This document shows, in pieces, positions 44,734-53,160 of a DNA stretch of 64,000 nucleotides. Source of the stretch: Faecalicatena orotica (lineage in GTDB: Bacteria > Bacillota > Clostridia > Lachnospirales > Lachnospiraceae); assembly GCF_003149245.1 (NCBI RefSeq), contig NZ_QGDL01000001.1, positions 275,089 through 339,088 on the forward strand, read 5' to 3'. The translations under genes and the position numbers were made by a program. The notes below the pieces were generated by a model. The model did not search any database. It was not told the origin of the DNA and saw only the letters and a list, made by a program, of their open reading frames with translations. Every line of letters starts with the position of its first letter. The stretch's first letter is position 1.

Positions 44734-45819
44734 TTACCGCCCCGATTTCACCCTCGAATAAACCATAGGCAAAAACTTCCGCACAATATATATCCCCCGT
44801 CCCATCATTAAACAGAGCATTGCCCTTCTATACCTGAATAATACCAGAGCGATCCGAAGTGCCAGGCTTTTTTTTGCCCTTGCCACGGGTATAAGTTCAT
44901 TAAACAGTCCCTGGGCAAACACGGCCCTGCACCACTTGTACCGCAGGGCGTGATTCATGCCGGACCTTTTATCGCAATTTCTTTCCAAGGCGGATAGGAT
45001 ATATCTTGCATACAGGCTTCCAAGGATACTACGAATTTCCTCTGTACAGATCTCCCAGTAGGAAAACTGGTCAAACAACATCTCGATCCGCTGTCTGTGC
45101 AGTTTAAAGTAATCCGGCACAAACTTATTCGTCAGATTTGCTTCCATTCGTTTTCCGTAATGGTATGGTGTCACCGGCAGTATGTTTACAGTCTCCACAT
45201 CCATAAAATATTTGACGTTAAACGTGATATCCTCGATTAATTTTATATTTTCAAATTCCAGCTTCATCTCACGGATATAATCAAGCAGATAAAATTTGTT
45301 CCATGCATACCCATACAGAGTCTGCTGTTCCAGTTCTATCACACGGGGCCTGAACTCCGCGGCCGTCTTATAGTAATGCTCTGACGGACAGATAGAATGG
45401 GTATACTGCAGAACACCTTTTTTGTCGTAATACTCTTCTACATGTCCAAACAGCACCGCCTGGGCGGGATTCCGCTCAATTGATGCATATACCTGTTCCA
45501 GCAGGTCTGCGTCTGCATAGTCATCCGGGTCCATATACCAGATATATTTTCCGGAAGCGGCCTGTGTCCCTGTATTCCGCGCCGGGCTTAACCCCTGGTT
45601 CACTTCATGGTGGATCACCCGGATGCGCGAATCTTCAGATGCATACCTTTCTGCGATCTCTCCACTCTTATCCTTCGTACAGTCATCCACGACCAGAATC
45701 TCCCAGTCACCGAATGTCTGCTCCTGTATACTGGTGATTGCACGGTCAATATATTTCTCCACACCATAAGCAGGCATGACGATTGTAAAAAAAGGGCTTT
45801 TTACCTCTGTTTTATCCAT
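44734..45819 (-). CDS. Family 2 glycosyltransferase
   Basis: A 361-residue GT-A enzyme with IVMPAYGVEKYI, VVDDCTKDKSGE near 40 (Cys in place of the usual Gly), NQGLSPARNTG and YMDPDDYAD near 93. The C-terminal third is long and basic and may touch the membrane. AGAGGT precedes the ATG. It is adjacent to the GT4 gene and is probably an early step in repeat-unit assembly. Confidence 0.86.
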   Translation of the reverse strand: MDKTEVKSPFFTIVMPAYGVEKYIDRAITSIQEQTFGDWEILVVDDCTKDKSGEIAERYASEDSRIRVIHHEVNQGLSPARNTGTQAASGKYIWYMDPDDYADADLLEQVYASIERNPAQAVLFGHVEEYYDKKGVLQYTHSICPSEHYYKTAAEFRPRVIELEQQTLYGYAWNKFYLLDYIREMKLEFENIKLIEDITFNVKYFMDVETVNILPVTPYHYGKRMEANLTNKFVPDYFKLHRQRIEMLFDQFSYWEICTEEIRSILGSLYARYILSALERNCDKRSGMNHALRYKWCRAVFAQGLFNELIPVARAKKSLALRIALVLFRYRRAMLCLMMGRGIYIVRKFLPMVYSRVKSGR

Positions 45820-45838
45820 AGATGTACCTCTTTGTATC

Positions 45839-47059
45839 CTATTTTTTAACCAGTCCCCTGATCAGTTCTTCAATCTTCCGGTATGCCTTAGGCCTGTCAA
45901 ACTGCTCTTCCGCAATCTGTCTGGCTTTTTTGCCCATCTCAAGGCGCTGGTCTTCGTTTTCATATAATTGTTCAATGGCATCCGCCAGAATGTTGACATC
46001 CTCTGGCTCTATGTTTATACCAAATCCGTCCTTTTCTACCTTATTGCGGAATTCCGGACTCATGCATGTATTGATCATAGCTTTGCCCGCAGCCAGATAG
46101 TCTCCTATTTTTGTAACAATACTCTGGGGTGCTTTGCGCACAAATGAGTTCACCAGAATATCGGACTTCTTAAGGTATGCCGCCATCTTATCATATGGGG
46201 CGTACCCTACAAATTCCACGTTATATATCTGCCTGTCATTCGCCAGCATTTCCAGCTCCTCTTTCATGGGACCGCCGCCCAGAATCTTAATGTGGATATC
46301 TTTATGGCCTCTCTTCGCCAGTTCTTCGCCAGCCAGTACCATCGTTCGAATGTCATAGCTTGTCCCGATTGTTCCCGCATAAGTTACCCAGAACTCACCA
46401 TCCAGCTTTACCACGACTTCATCATTGTCCTGCGCACCTTTGTCAAATACGGCAATTTCATTTCCTACATATACTGTCGCCTTTGGTACGGACCTGCTCT
46501 GATTCTGGAACGGCCGGTCTCTGTACTCGTCTGAAGTCCCAATCACACCGGATACCAGTGAATACACCTTTTCCGCATCTCTCTGGAGTGGATAGAACAG
46601 AATCGGGCTGATCACCGGGATATCCAGCACCATGCGCATCGCCTCCGGCCACAGGTCGTTAACGTCAGCCACAAAAGGAATCCCTTTTCTCTTTGCATAT
46701 TCTGCCGCTGCAAGCGCCACGTCATTTGGTGGTATCTCTGCATACAGCAGGTCATAGCCGCCCTCCTTCTCGAGCAGTTCCGTCAGATTCTTTGCCGCAG
46801 TCTTATGGCTTTGTATCCGCTTTAAGTCCACATTTTTCTTATATCCGGGTTCGTAGATGAACTTGATTCCGAATTTATAGTCTTCATTCTTAATCTTCTC
46901 TATATCACGCTGTGCCTTCTCCCAGTGCTGAAAAGTCGTCGTTATCAAATCAACCTGGTAGCCTGCATCTGTCAGGAAATCACAGAGATAACGGAATCGT
47001 GTATACCCTTTTTCCCCGTTTAGTCTGACCCCCATCGTAATCACTGCTATTTTTTTCAT
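45839..47059 (-). CDS. Family 4 glycosyltransferase (WbuB-like)
   Basis: A 406-residue GT-B enzyme. The N-terminal acceptor domain starts MKKIAVITMGVRLNGEKGY, and the donor domain has YAGTIGTSYDI and KILGGGPMKEEL. The usual E-x7-E motif is altered to APQSIVTKIGDYLAAGK, keeping only the second half. It lies directly after the initiating phosphosugar transferase, so it likely adds the second sugar, as WbuB-type enzymes do. Confidence 0.85.
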   Translation of the reverse strand: MKKIAVITMGVRLNGEKGYTRFRYLCDFLTDAGYQVDLITTTFQHWEKAQRDIEKIKNEDYKFGIKFIYEPGYKKNVDLKRIQSHKTAAKNLTELLEKEGGYDLLYAEIPPNDVALAAAEYAKRKGIPFVADVNDLWPEAMRMVLDIPVISPILFYPLQRDAEKVYSLVSGVIGTSDEYRDRPFQNQSRSVPKATVYVGNEIAVFDKGAQDNDEVVVKLDGEFWVTYAGTIGTSYDIRTMVLAGEELAKRGHKDIHIKILGGGPMKEELEMLANDRQIYNVEFVGYAPYDKMAAYLKKSDILVNSFVRKAPQSIVTKIGDYLAAGKAMINTCMSPEFRNKVEKDGFGINIEPEDVNILADAIEQLYENEDQRLEMGKKARQIAEEQFDRPKAYRKIEELIRGLVKK

Positions 47060-47076
47060 CCTTTATCTGCCCCTCT

Positions 47077-47775
47077 CTATCTAATCACAGCCAGAACCGT
47101 ATCTATCATAATCTTAAAATCTCCCCAGACGCTGAATTTCTTCAGGTACTGTAGATTATACTTCATCTTCACCGGCAGGATATGTTCTACATAAACATCG
47201 TCAACTGTTTTTCCGGTCTCCAGCTGGTATTTTTCCATCTTCTCATCTTCATCCTTGAACAGAATGCTTGTTCTTGAAGTAATACCGGCGGGAAGCAGCA
47301 GTGTCGCCATCATTTCCTCTGAGTACCGGTCCACATACTTTTTCACTTCCGGCCTGGTCCCGACAAATGACATATCCCCGGCCAGCACGTTAAAAAGCTG
47401 AGGAAGCTCATCCAGCCGGCACTTTCGCAGCATCTTTCCCGCCCTTGTGATCCGGTCATCCTGCTTTTTTGTAACTAATGGCCCCTTTTTATCGGCATCT
47501 GTAACCATAGTCCTGAACTTGAAAATACGATATGGTTTCCCATATCGTGTTATCCTTTCCTGTCTGTAAAAAACAGGTCCCCTGCTGTCTAATTTTATCC
47601 ATACCGCAAGTCCTGCCATGACCGGTGACAAGACAACTGTTAAAACAAGTGCAAGAAAGAAATCCACCATGCGTTTCAGACGCAGGCTGGACTTCTTTCT
47701 CACTAATCTTTCATAATATGGTCTCACATGTCCATTGCGCATGGACTCCGGCAACTGGTTCCATTGTGGCATCAT
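47077..47775 (-). CDS. Initiating undecaprenyl-phosphate phosphosugar transferase (PglC-like)
   Basis: A 232-residue monotopic enzyme that starts repeat-unit synthesis by moving a sugar-1-phosphate to undecaprenyl phosphate. After a 33-residue N-terminal extension come the re-entrant helix (about 36-60), the KFRTM motif, the catalytic Asp-Glu pair D122-E123 in RLDELPQLFNV and the GDMSFVGTRPE motif. Its size is that of the small PglC class. The neighbouring PglF and PglE homologues suggest a bacillosamine-type sugar as substrate. AGGAG precedes the ATG. Confidence 0.9.
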   Translation of the reverse strand: MMPQWNQLPESMRNGHVRPYYERLVRKKSSLRLKRMVDFFLALVLTVVLSPVMAGLAVWIKLDSRGPVFYRQERITRYGKPYRIFKFRTMVTDADKKGPLVTKKQDDRITRAGKMLRKCRLDELPQLFNVLAGDMSFVGTRPEVKKYVDRYSEEMMATLLLPAGITSRTSILFKDEDEKMEKYQLETGKTVDDVYVEHILPVKMKYNLQYLKKFSVWGDFKIMIDTVLAVIR

Positions 47776-47843
47776 AATAATTAACTCCTGTTATTCTTGA
47801 TTGTAACTGTTCATGGTACGAACCAGTTACGCCTTATTACCTT

Positions 47844-49052
47844 TTATTCCCTTAAAAGGCTGAGGAATGTCTCCGCTGTAAACTGCAGCTGCTCATCTGT
47901 GAGGCATGTATGCAGTGGCAGTGTGATTTCATTTTCAAACTGGGCATATGCATTCGGGAAGTCTTTGATATCAAATCCCATATTCTTATATGCCGTCAGT
48001 AATGGCAATGGCTTATAATGGACATTCGTCGCAATCTCCGCCTCAGCCATTTTTGTAATCATATTGTTACATTCTTTACGTGATTTGTCAAGCACACGTA
48101 CCAGATATAGGTGTCCGCTGGACTTATGGGACTCCCCATAGTGGTTCAGGAGACTGACCGGGCAGCCTTTCAGAGCTTCGTCATACTGCCTGATCAGCTC
48201 TCTTCTTCGCTTCAGTATATTCGGATACCGTTTAATCTGGACAAGCCCTATGGCAGCCATGATATCCGTCATATTGCATTTAAAGTATGGAGCGACAATA
48301 TCGTACTCCCATGCCCCCGCCTGTGTCTTGGCAAGTGCGTCTTTCGACTGGCCGTGCAGGGATAAGAGCATATATTCCTGATACAGTTCCTCACTGTCTA
48401 TTCCTGCAGCTGTCACTGTCTCAGACCACGTCACTGCCCCGCCTTCCGCGGTTGTCAGGTTCTTCACTGCATGGAAAGAAAAGCAGGTGAAATCTGCAAT
48501 CTGGCCGCACATTCTTCCGTCCGCCTCCGCACCGAAAGCGTGGGCCGCATCTGACATGACAAGGATTCGGCCAAGCGCCTCCTGTCTTTCGCAGGAAGGA
48601 TGGAACAATGCCTTTTTCTCTTCAACAATCTGAAAGATTTCATCATAACTGTCATATATGATCCCTGCCAGATCGACACAGATGATTGCCTTTGTGCGCT
48701 CTGTTACGGCCTCCCGCACCTTCTGCGGGTCCATCTCATATCTGCCCGGCAGTGTATCTACCAGAACGGGGGTCGCCCCCGCGTGGCAGATGCTGCTGCA
48801 TGTAGCTGAATACGTATATGCAGTCGTGATCACCTCATCTCCGGGTCCGATCCCCATCACTCTGAGAGTCATCTCCAGACACGCAGTGGCAGAATTCAGG
48901 CAGACTGCCCTCTGAGTCCGGCAGTAAGACGCGATCTTCCGTTCAAACTCTTTTGTCCTCGGGCCGGTCGTAATCCAGCCGCTCCTCAGTGTATCTGCCA
49001 CTTCTGCGATTTCCTCTTCTGTAATATCCGGTGGTGAAAATGGTACCCTCAT
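47844..49052 (-). CDS. DegT/DnrJ/EryC1 aminotransferase (PglE/LegC-like)
   Basis: A 402-residue PLP enzyme. The cofactor lysine is K197 in FSFHAVKNLTTAEGG and the aspartate is D168 in MSDAAHAFGA, the type found in UDP-4-amino-sugar aminotransferases. A short insertion near 133-160 is typical of one subgroup. It would aminate the 4-keto sugar made by the dehydratase gene just upstream. AGGAAAAA precedes the ATG. Confidence 0.88.
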   Translation of the reverse strand: MRVPFSPPDITEEEIAEVADTLRSGWITTGPRTKEFERKIASYCRTQRAVCLNSATACLEMTLRVMGIGPGDEVITTAYTYSATCSSICHAGATPVLVDTLPGRYEMDPQKVREAVTERTKAIICVDLAGIIYDSYDEIFQIVEEKKALFHPSCERQEALGRILVMSDAAHAFGAEADGRMCGQIADFTCFSFHAVKNLTTAEGGAVTWSETVTAAGIDSEELYQEYMLLSLHGQSKDALAKTQAGAWEYDIVAPYFKCNMTDIMAAIGLVQIKRYPNILKRRRELIRQYDEALKGCPVSLLNHYGESHKSSGHLYLVRVLDKSRKECNNMITKMAEAEIATNVHYKPLPLLTAYKNMGFDIKDFPNAYAQFENEITLPLHTCLTDEQLQFTAETFLSLLRE

Positions 49053-49069
49053 CGTTTTTTCCTTCTTTC

Positions 49070-51070
49070 TTAATTCCCTGTTTCCGTTTCTTCCGGCTGC
49101 ACATCTGAGTCAGCTGCGCTGCGGCTTAAAAACGCACTTGGAAGCTTTGACCTCGTATCTGTAAATTCCTTTTTCCAGCCTGCCTGTATCTGTTGGTCCC
49201 GGATGATATCTGCTTCCCGTAAATGATAAGTCGGAACGATTTTATGCACGATCCGTTTCATCTGATCGGTTTCCGCATAGGCTTCTCTGTAAAGATCTTC
49301 AAGATCCCTGAGAAATTCCTCTTCGTCAAAATCAATCGGTTTCCCGATATGGATCTTCTCGTTCTCTGTGCTTTCCAGACCTTCCTCTGCCATCAGCAGT
49401 TCTTCATAAAGTTTCTCGCCGGGACGAAGACCCGTATATTTAATCTCAATATCCGTCCCCAAAGTGTATCCCGAAAGACGGATCAGGTTTTTCGCCAGAT
49501 CAACGATCTTGACTGGCTGCCCCATATCCAGCACAAAGATTTCTCCACCCTTTGCACTCGCGCCTGCCTGCAGGACCAGAGATACGGCTTCCGGAATCGT
49601 CATAAAGTACCGGATAATGTCCGGATGTGTGACTGTGACCGGGCCGCCCGCCTCAATCTGCTTCTTGAACAGAGGAATCACGCTGCCGTTGCTTCCCAGA
49701 ACATTTCCAAACCGTACTGCAACGAACTCTGTTTTCGAACGGGAGTTAAACACCTGTATGATCATCTCGCACATTCTCTTGGACGCTCCCATGATGTTTG
49801 TCGGATTGACCGCTTTGTCTGTAGAGATCAGGACGAACTTCTCAACTCCGTACCTGTCGGATGCCAGTGCTACTTTATAGGTGCCGAATACATTATTCTT
49901 AATCGCTTCATTCGGGCTGTCCTCCATCAGAGGCACATGTTTGTGCGCCGCAGCATGGTAGACGATATCCGGGCGGTATTTTTCAAAGACGCTGTTTACC
50001 TTACGTCCGTTTCTGACAGAGCCGATCAGCACGACAAGGTCCAGATTCGGATATTTTGACTTCAGTTCCTGCTGGATATCGTAGGCATTATTCTCATAGA
50101 TGTCAAATATAATCAGCTGTTTTACCCCGTTTGCCGCAATCTGGCGGCAGAGCTCGCTGCCGATGCTTCCGCCTCCGCCTGTGACCAGGACTACTTTGTC
50201 GGAGACGTAACGGCCAATCTTCTCTGTCGTTATCTGAATCGGGTCTCTTCCGAGCAGGTCCTCAATCTCTACATTACGAAGCTTTGAGACCGTCACCTCG
50301 CCGTTGACAAGCTGGTAAACACCGGGCAGGATCTTCAGGTCACAGGCCGGTATCTTCTGGCAGATATCCAGAATCTTCTGGCGTTCCCGTTTGTCCGCAC
50401 TCGGAATGGCAATGATGATCTCATTAATATCATATTTGTCTGCATACTTCAGTATGACATCTCTGCCGCCGACTACTTTTACTCCGTGGATAAATGTTCC
50501 TTGCTTTCTCGGGTTATCATCAATCACGCAGCAGATCTTGGCATCCAGTTCCGTGCTCAGTTCCAGTTCCTTCATCACTACATTACAGGCTTCTCCCGCA
50601 CCGATAATCATCGTGTTGCGCACATGTCTGCCGTGGATATTCCCACGGTACAAAAGGCGCATGAGCCTGTAGGAAAAACGGCTTACACAGGTAAGCAGGA
50701 ACAGCGCCGTACCATAAAGCAGAAAATAACTTCTGTAAATCATCCGGTATGTCAGGAAATAAGCCAGAAGATTGAAAAGTACCGACACCATGCACGCCTC
50801 GATGATATATACCAGTTCCTTGATGCTTGCAAATCTCCAGAGGCTGGTATAAAGCCGGAACATTGCAAAAATAATAACCGTGACGATAGTATTGACGACG
50901 GCCACTTCTAAGACAGAGGTATAATATTCACCCGGTATCTCCGTGATGTGCATGTTAAAGCGGACCCATAACGCAAGAAAAGAACTTACGTTGATAAATA
51001 AAATATCCAGAAGCACTAAAAAAACTTTGTATATAACAGACAGGTCCCACTTTCTTAAAAGTTTCATCAT
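49070..51070 (-). CDS. pglF: Membrane UDP-N-acetylglucosamine 4,6-dehydratase (PglF/CapD type)
   Basis: A 666-residue protein with four N-terminal membrane helices (about 10-150), a CoA-binding-like Rossmann domain, and a catalytic SDR domain (about 290-600). The SDR domain has GGGGSIGSELCRQ near 297 and the STDKAVNPTNIMGASKR region near 415-430. Lack of the classical Tyr-x3-Lys pair and presence of Met-x3-Lys mark the PglF/WbpM group, which makes UDP-4-keto-6-deoxy-GlcNAc. The ribosome binding site is weak (GGAATAA). It starts the sugar route that feeds the PglC-like transferase. Confidence 0.93.
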   Translation of the reverse strand: MMKLLRKWDLSVIYKVFLVLLDILFINVSSFLALWVRFNMHITEIPGEYYTSVLEVAVVNTIVTVIIFAMFRLYTSLWRFASIKELVYIIEACMVSVLFNLLAYFLTYRMIYRSYFLLYGTALFLLTCVSRFSYRLMRLLYRGNIHGRHVRNTMIIGAGEACNVVMKELELSTELDAKICCVIDDNPRKQGTFIHGVKVVGGRDVILKYADKYDINEIIIAIPSADKRERQKILDICQKIPACDLKILPGVYQLVNGEVTVSKLRNVEIEDLLGRDPIQITTEKIGRYVSDKVVLVTGGGGSIGSELCRQIAANGVKQLIIFDIYENNAYDIQQELKSKYPNLDLVVLIGSVRNGRKVNSVFEKYRPDIVYHAAAHKHVPLMEDSPNEAIKNNVFGTYKVALASDRYGVEKFVLISTDKAVNPTNIMGASKRMCEMIIQVFNSRSKTEFVAVRFGNVLGSNGSVIPLFKKQIEAGGPVTVTHPDIIRYFMTIPEAVSLVLQAGASAKGGEIFVLDMGQPVKIVDLAKNLIRLSGYTLGTDIEIKYTGLRPGEKLYEELLMAEEGLESTENEKIHIGKPIDFDEEEFLRDLEDLYREAYAETDQMKRIVHKIVPTYHLREADIIRDQQIQAGWKKEFTDTRSKLPSAFLSRSAADSDVQPEETETGN

Positions 51071-51112
51071 ATCTTATTATTCCGTATCTTTCAGATTCCA
51101 AAGGCCGCCCGT

Positions 51113-52945
51113 TTACTGGGCAACCTCTGAATCCGGAAGAATTTCTCCCTTCTCTACAGCGTCAATCGCCTGTTTTATCGTATTGATAGAATCGAGATTT
51201 GGCTGTGTGACATAAAGGATACTTCCCGGTGAAGAATAACATTCCTGATCGTCCCCTGTTCCCTCTGCGGCCAGTGACTTGATGTTCCATGCCGCTCCGT
51301 CAGAGAGCTGGCTTTTGATCAGTTCCTGTATCTGTGCCTGTGACATATTCGTATCCACATTACCGCTCACACTGCTTAAAATTCCGTTTGCACCGGTAAG
51401 GATCGCCGGTGAGATTGCCTTTTTAATCATTGCAGTAATGACAGCCTGCTGGTTTCTTCCCCTCTGGAAGTCACCGCCGTCCACATTCATTCTTTCTCTT
51501 GAGAATGCAAGCGCCTGCTGCCCGTTAAAGTGATTCTCCCCCTGTACCACATTCATGACAAGTCCTGAATCCTCACTTGTCGTGAATCCCTGTTCAGACA
51601 CAACATCGACACCACCCAGTGCATCGACCATCTGGACAAGAGATGTGAAGTTCACCCTTGCATAAAAATCAATCTTTGTGTCATAAAGCTGTGCCAGAGT
51701 TGCCATAGAAGCATCCACTCCATAAATCCCCGCATGAGTTAGTTTATCCTTCTGTCCGCCCGATATTCCCGGAATCTCCACATAATAGTCACGAGGCGTC
51801 GTAACCAGAAGGATCTGGTGCGTTGTCGGATTCACAGTTGCGATGATATTCACGTCGCTGCGGCTGTTCGTCTCAATCGCTCCATACACGTCAATACCGC
51901 TGATATAAACGGTAAAGCAGTCACTATCCACTTCAACTTTTGCCGCTGCATTCTCCAGCTTACTCGTAATCTCATGTGAATAAATGATTTTCACATTGTC
52001 ACTGTATCCTTCGAACGCCTCTTCCAGAATCGCGGTATAGGCATCATTATAGATAATTGCCTGCACATTTCCGTCATGCAGGGCAGTCGCCTGCTCATTC
52101 AGACTCTTGTACTCAGTCGTGGAAATGTCGCTGCCGACTTCCTTATCGATACTTTCTACCGTGGCTTTTACATCGTCGCCCTTCATGGCATACTGGACAC
52201 CAAAGTCATAGCCTGCGGCATCCTCGATTGTCTCGGCTGCATCCGTTGATAACACGGCTACTACCATCTTATCTACCTTTTTGTCACCGCCGCTGATCGC
52301 TTTCACGGTTCCGTTTGTCTTAAATATATAGTAGGAACCCATTACAAGGACAATGGACATCAGCACACTGAGAACCTTACCCGCAATTGCCTTCTTCTTC
52401 GAGATCAACTGGCTTGCAAGCGGAATGACCCAGAGAAATACAAGTACACCGATGATAATTCCCAGATACTTCATCGGCAGCATATTCAGCACAAACAGGG
52501 CCGCGATGAACACAAGCGTTACCGCAAACTGGATTCCACAGAGAATGATCCCGACTTCTTTACTTACCTTATTAGATGCTCTCTTCTTTCCTCCTGAATT
52601 ACTCCGGCTTCTTCCCGCCGGTGTACCCTTAGCCGGATTCCCGCCTCTGCCCGGACCGCTCTTCGCACTGTTCGCACTCCTGCCTGTTCCGCTTCCGGCA
52701 CTGCTGCGGTTCGGTTTCCTTTTTGCCCCTTCCGCGGTGCTGCGGTTCGGATTTTTCCTAGCGCCTTCGCCCGTACTCCTGTTTGGATTTCTCTTTGCAC
52801 CTTCTCCGGCGCTCCGGTTCGGATTTCTCTTTGGGGTGCCGTCGGCACCGCCCGCACTCTGCTTTTCTTCCATCCTGCGGCGCTTTCTTGCCTGCTCCCG
52901 CCTGTATGCTTCCCGTTCGCTCTCACTCATTTTATTCTGGCCCAT
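51113..52945 (-). CDS. LytR-CpsA-Psr (LCP) family glycopolymer ligase with repeat-rich N-terminus
   Basis: A 610-residue membrane protein. Residues 1-130 are cytoplasmic, basic and disordered, with four 12-residue repeats (39-86). About three membrane helices follow (about 132-210), then an accessory domain (about 225-345) and the LCP domain (about 350-555). Key LCP residues appear in TTPRDYYVEI and FSRERMNVDGGDFQRGRNQQ. This order matches pneumococcal Cps2A. LCP enzymes transfer undecaprenyl-linked polymers onto peptidoglycan outside the cell, so this one probably anchors the polysaccharide. GGAAGGGG precedes the ATG. It is the first gene after the secDF terminator. Confidence 0.9.
   Translation of the reverse strand: MGQNKMSESEREAYRREQARKRRRMEEKQSAGGADGTPKRNPNRSAGEGAKRNPNRSTGEGARKNPNRSTAEGAKRKPNRSSAGSGTGRSANSAKSGPGRGGNPAKGTPAGRSRSNSGGKKRASNKVSKEVGIILCGIQFAVTLVFIAALFVLNMLPMKYLGIIIGVLVFLWVIPLASQLISKKKAIAGKVLSVLMSIVLVMGSYYIFKTNGTVKAISGGDKKVDKMVVAVLSTDAAETIEDAAGYDFGVQYAMKGDDVKATVESIDKEVGSDISTTEYKSLNEQATALHDGNVQAIIYNDAYTAILEEAFEGYSDNVKIIYSHEITSKLENAAAKVEVDSDCFTVYISGIDVYGAIETNSRSDVNIIATVNPTTHQILLVTTPRDYYVEIPGISGGQKDKLTHAGIYGVDASMATLAQLYDTKIDFYARVNFTSLVQMVDALGGVDVVSEQGFTTSEDSGLVMNVVQGENHFNGQQALAFSRERMNVDGGDFQRGRNQQAVITAMIKKAISPAILTGANGILSSVSGNVDTNMSQAQIQELIKSQLSDGAAWNIKSLAAEGTGDDQECYSSPGSILYVTQPNLDSINTIKQAIDAVEKGEILPDSEVAQ
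52688..52831 (-). repeat. Four tandem 36-bp repeats in the LCP gene
   Basis: Codons 39-86 of the LCP protein consist of four in-frame 12-residue repeats of the type KRNPNRSxGEGA. The last copy is diverged. The unit is 36 bp, so copy-number change would keep the frame. The encoded stretch is cytoplasmic and positively charged. Confidence 0.8.
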
Positions 52946-52975
52946 TGGTTCCGCCCCTTCCCTGTCTTTATGTTT

Positions 52976-53005
52976 CCGGAAAAGTCGATAGTTCGCTTTT
53001 TCCGG
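52976..53005 (-). promoter_or_regulatory. Leader hairpin upstream of the LCP gene
   Basis: CCGGAAAA (52976-52983) and TTTTCCGG (52998-53005) form a perfect 8-bp stem with a 14-nt loop in the leader before the LCP gene, about 30 nt from its ATG. A weak upstream promoter, TTTCAT-16-TATTTT, can be drawn near 53020-53050. A role as antitermination or attenuation element is only a suggestion. Confidence 0.35.
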
Positions 53006-53064
53006 CTGCTTCTTTCTATATGACTGTGTAAAATACAGGCAGACTTTTTAAATGAAATCTGTTT

Positions 53065-53106
53065 AAAAATGTCTGCGTACCCTTAATCGACAAGAGTACC
53101 CAGACA
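53065..53106 (-). terminator. Terminator after secDF
   Basis: On the minus strand TGTCTG (53101-53106) pairs with CAGACA (53070-53075), strengthened by an inner GTAC/GTAC pairing, and is followed by TTTTT (53065-53069). It lies 55 nt past the secDF stop and separates it from the LCP gene. Confidence 0.7.
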
Positions 53107-53160
53107 TAATAGCATTTTTCTGCAATTTTCGCAACATTATGAATGTTTCTTCAAAAAAAG

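Noticed and set aside
49223-50059. Long plus-strand open frame of 278 codons inside pglF
   Set aside because: It is a shadow of a strongly conserved gene on the other strand, with no start signal and no recognisable domain.
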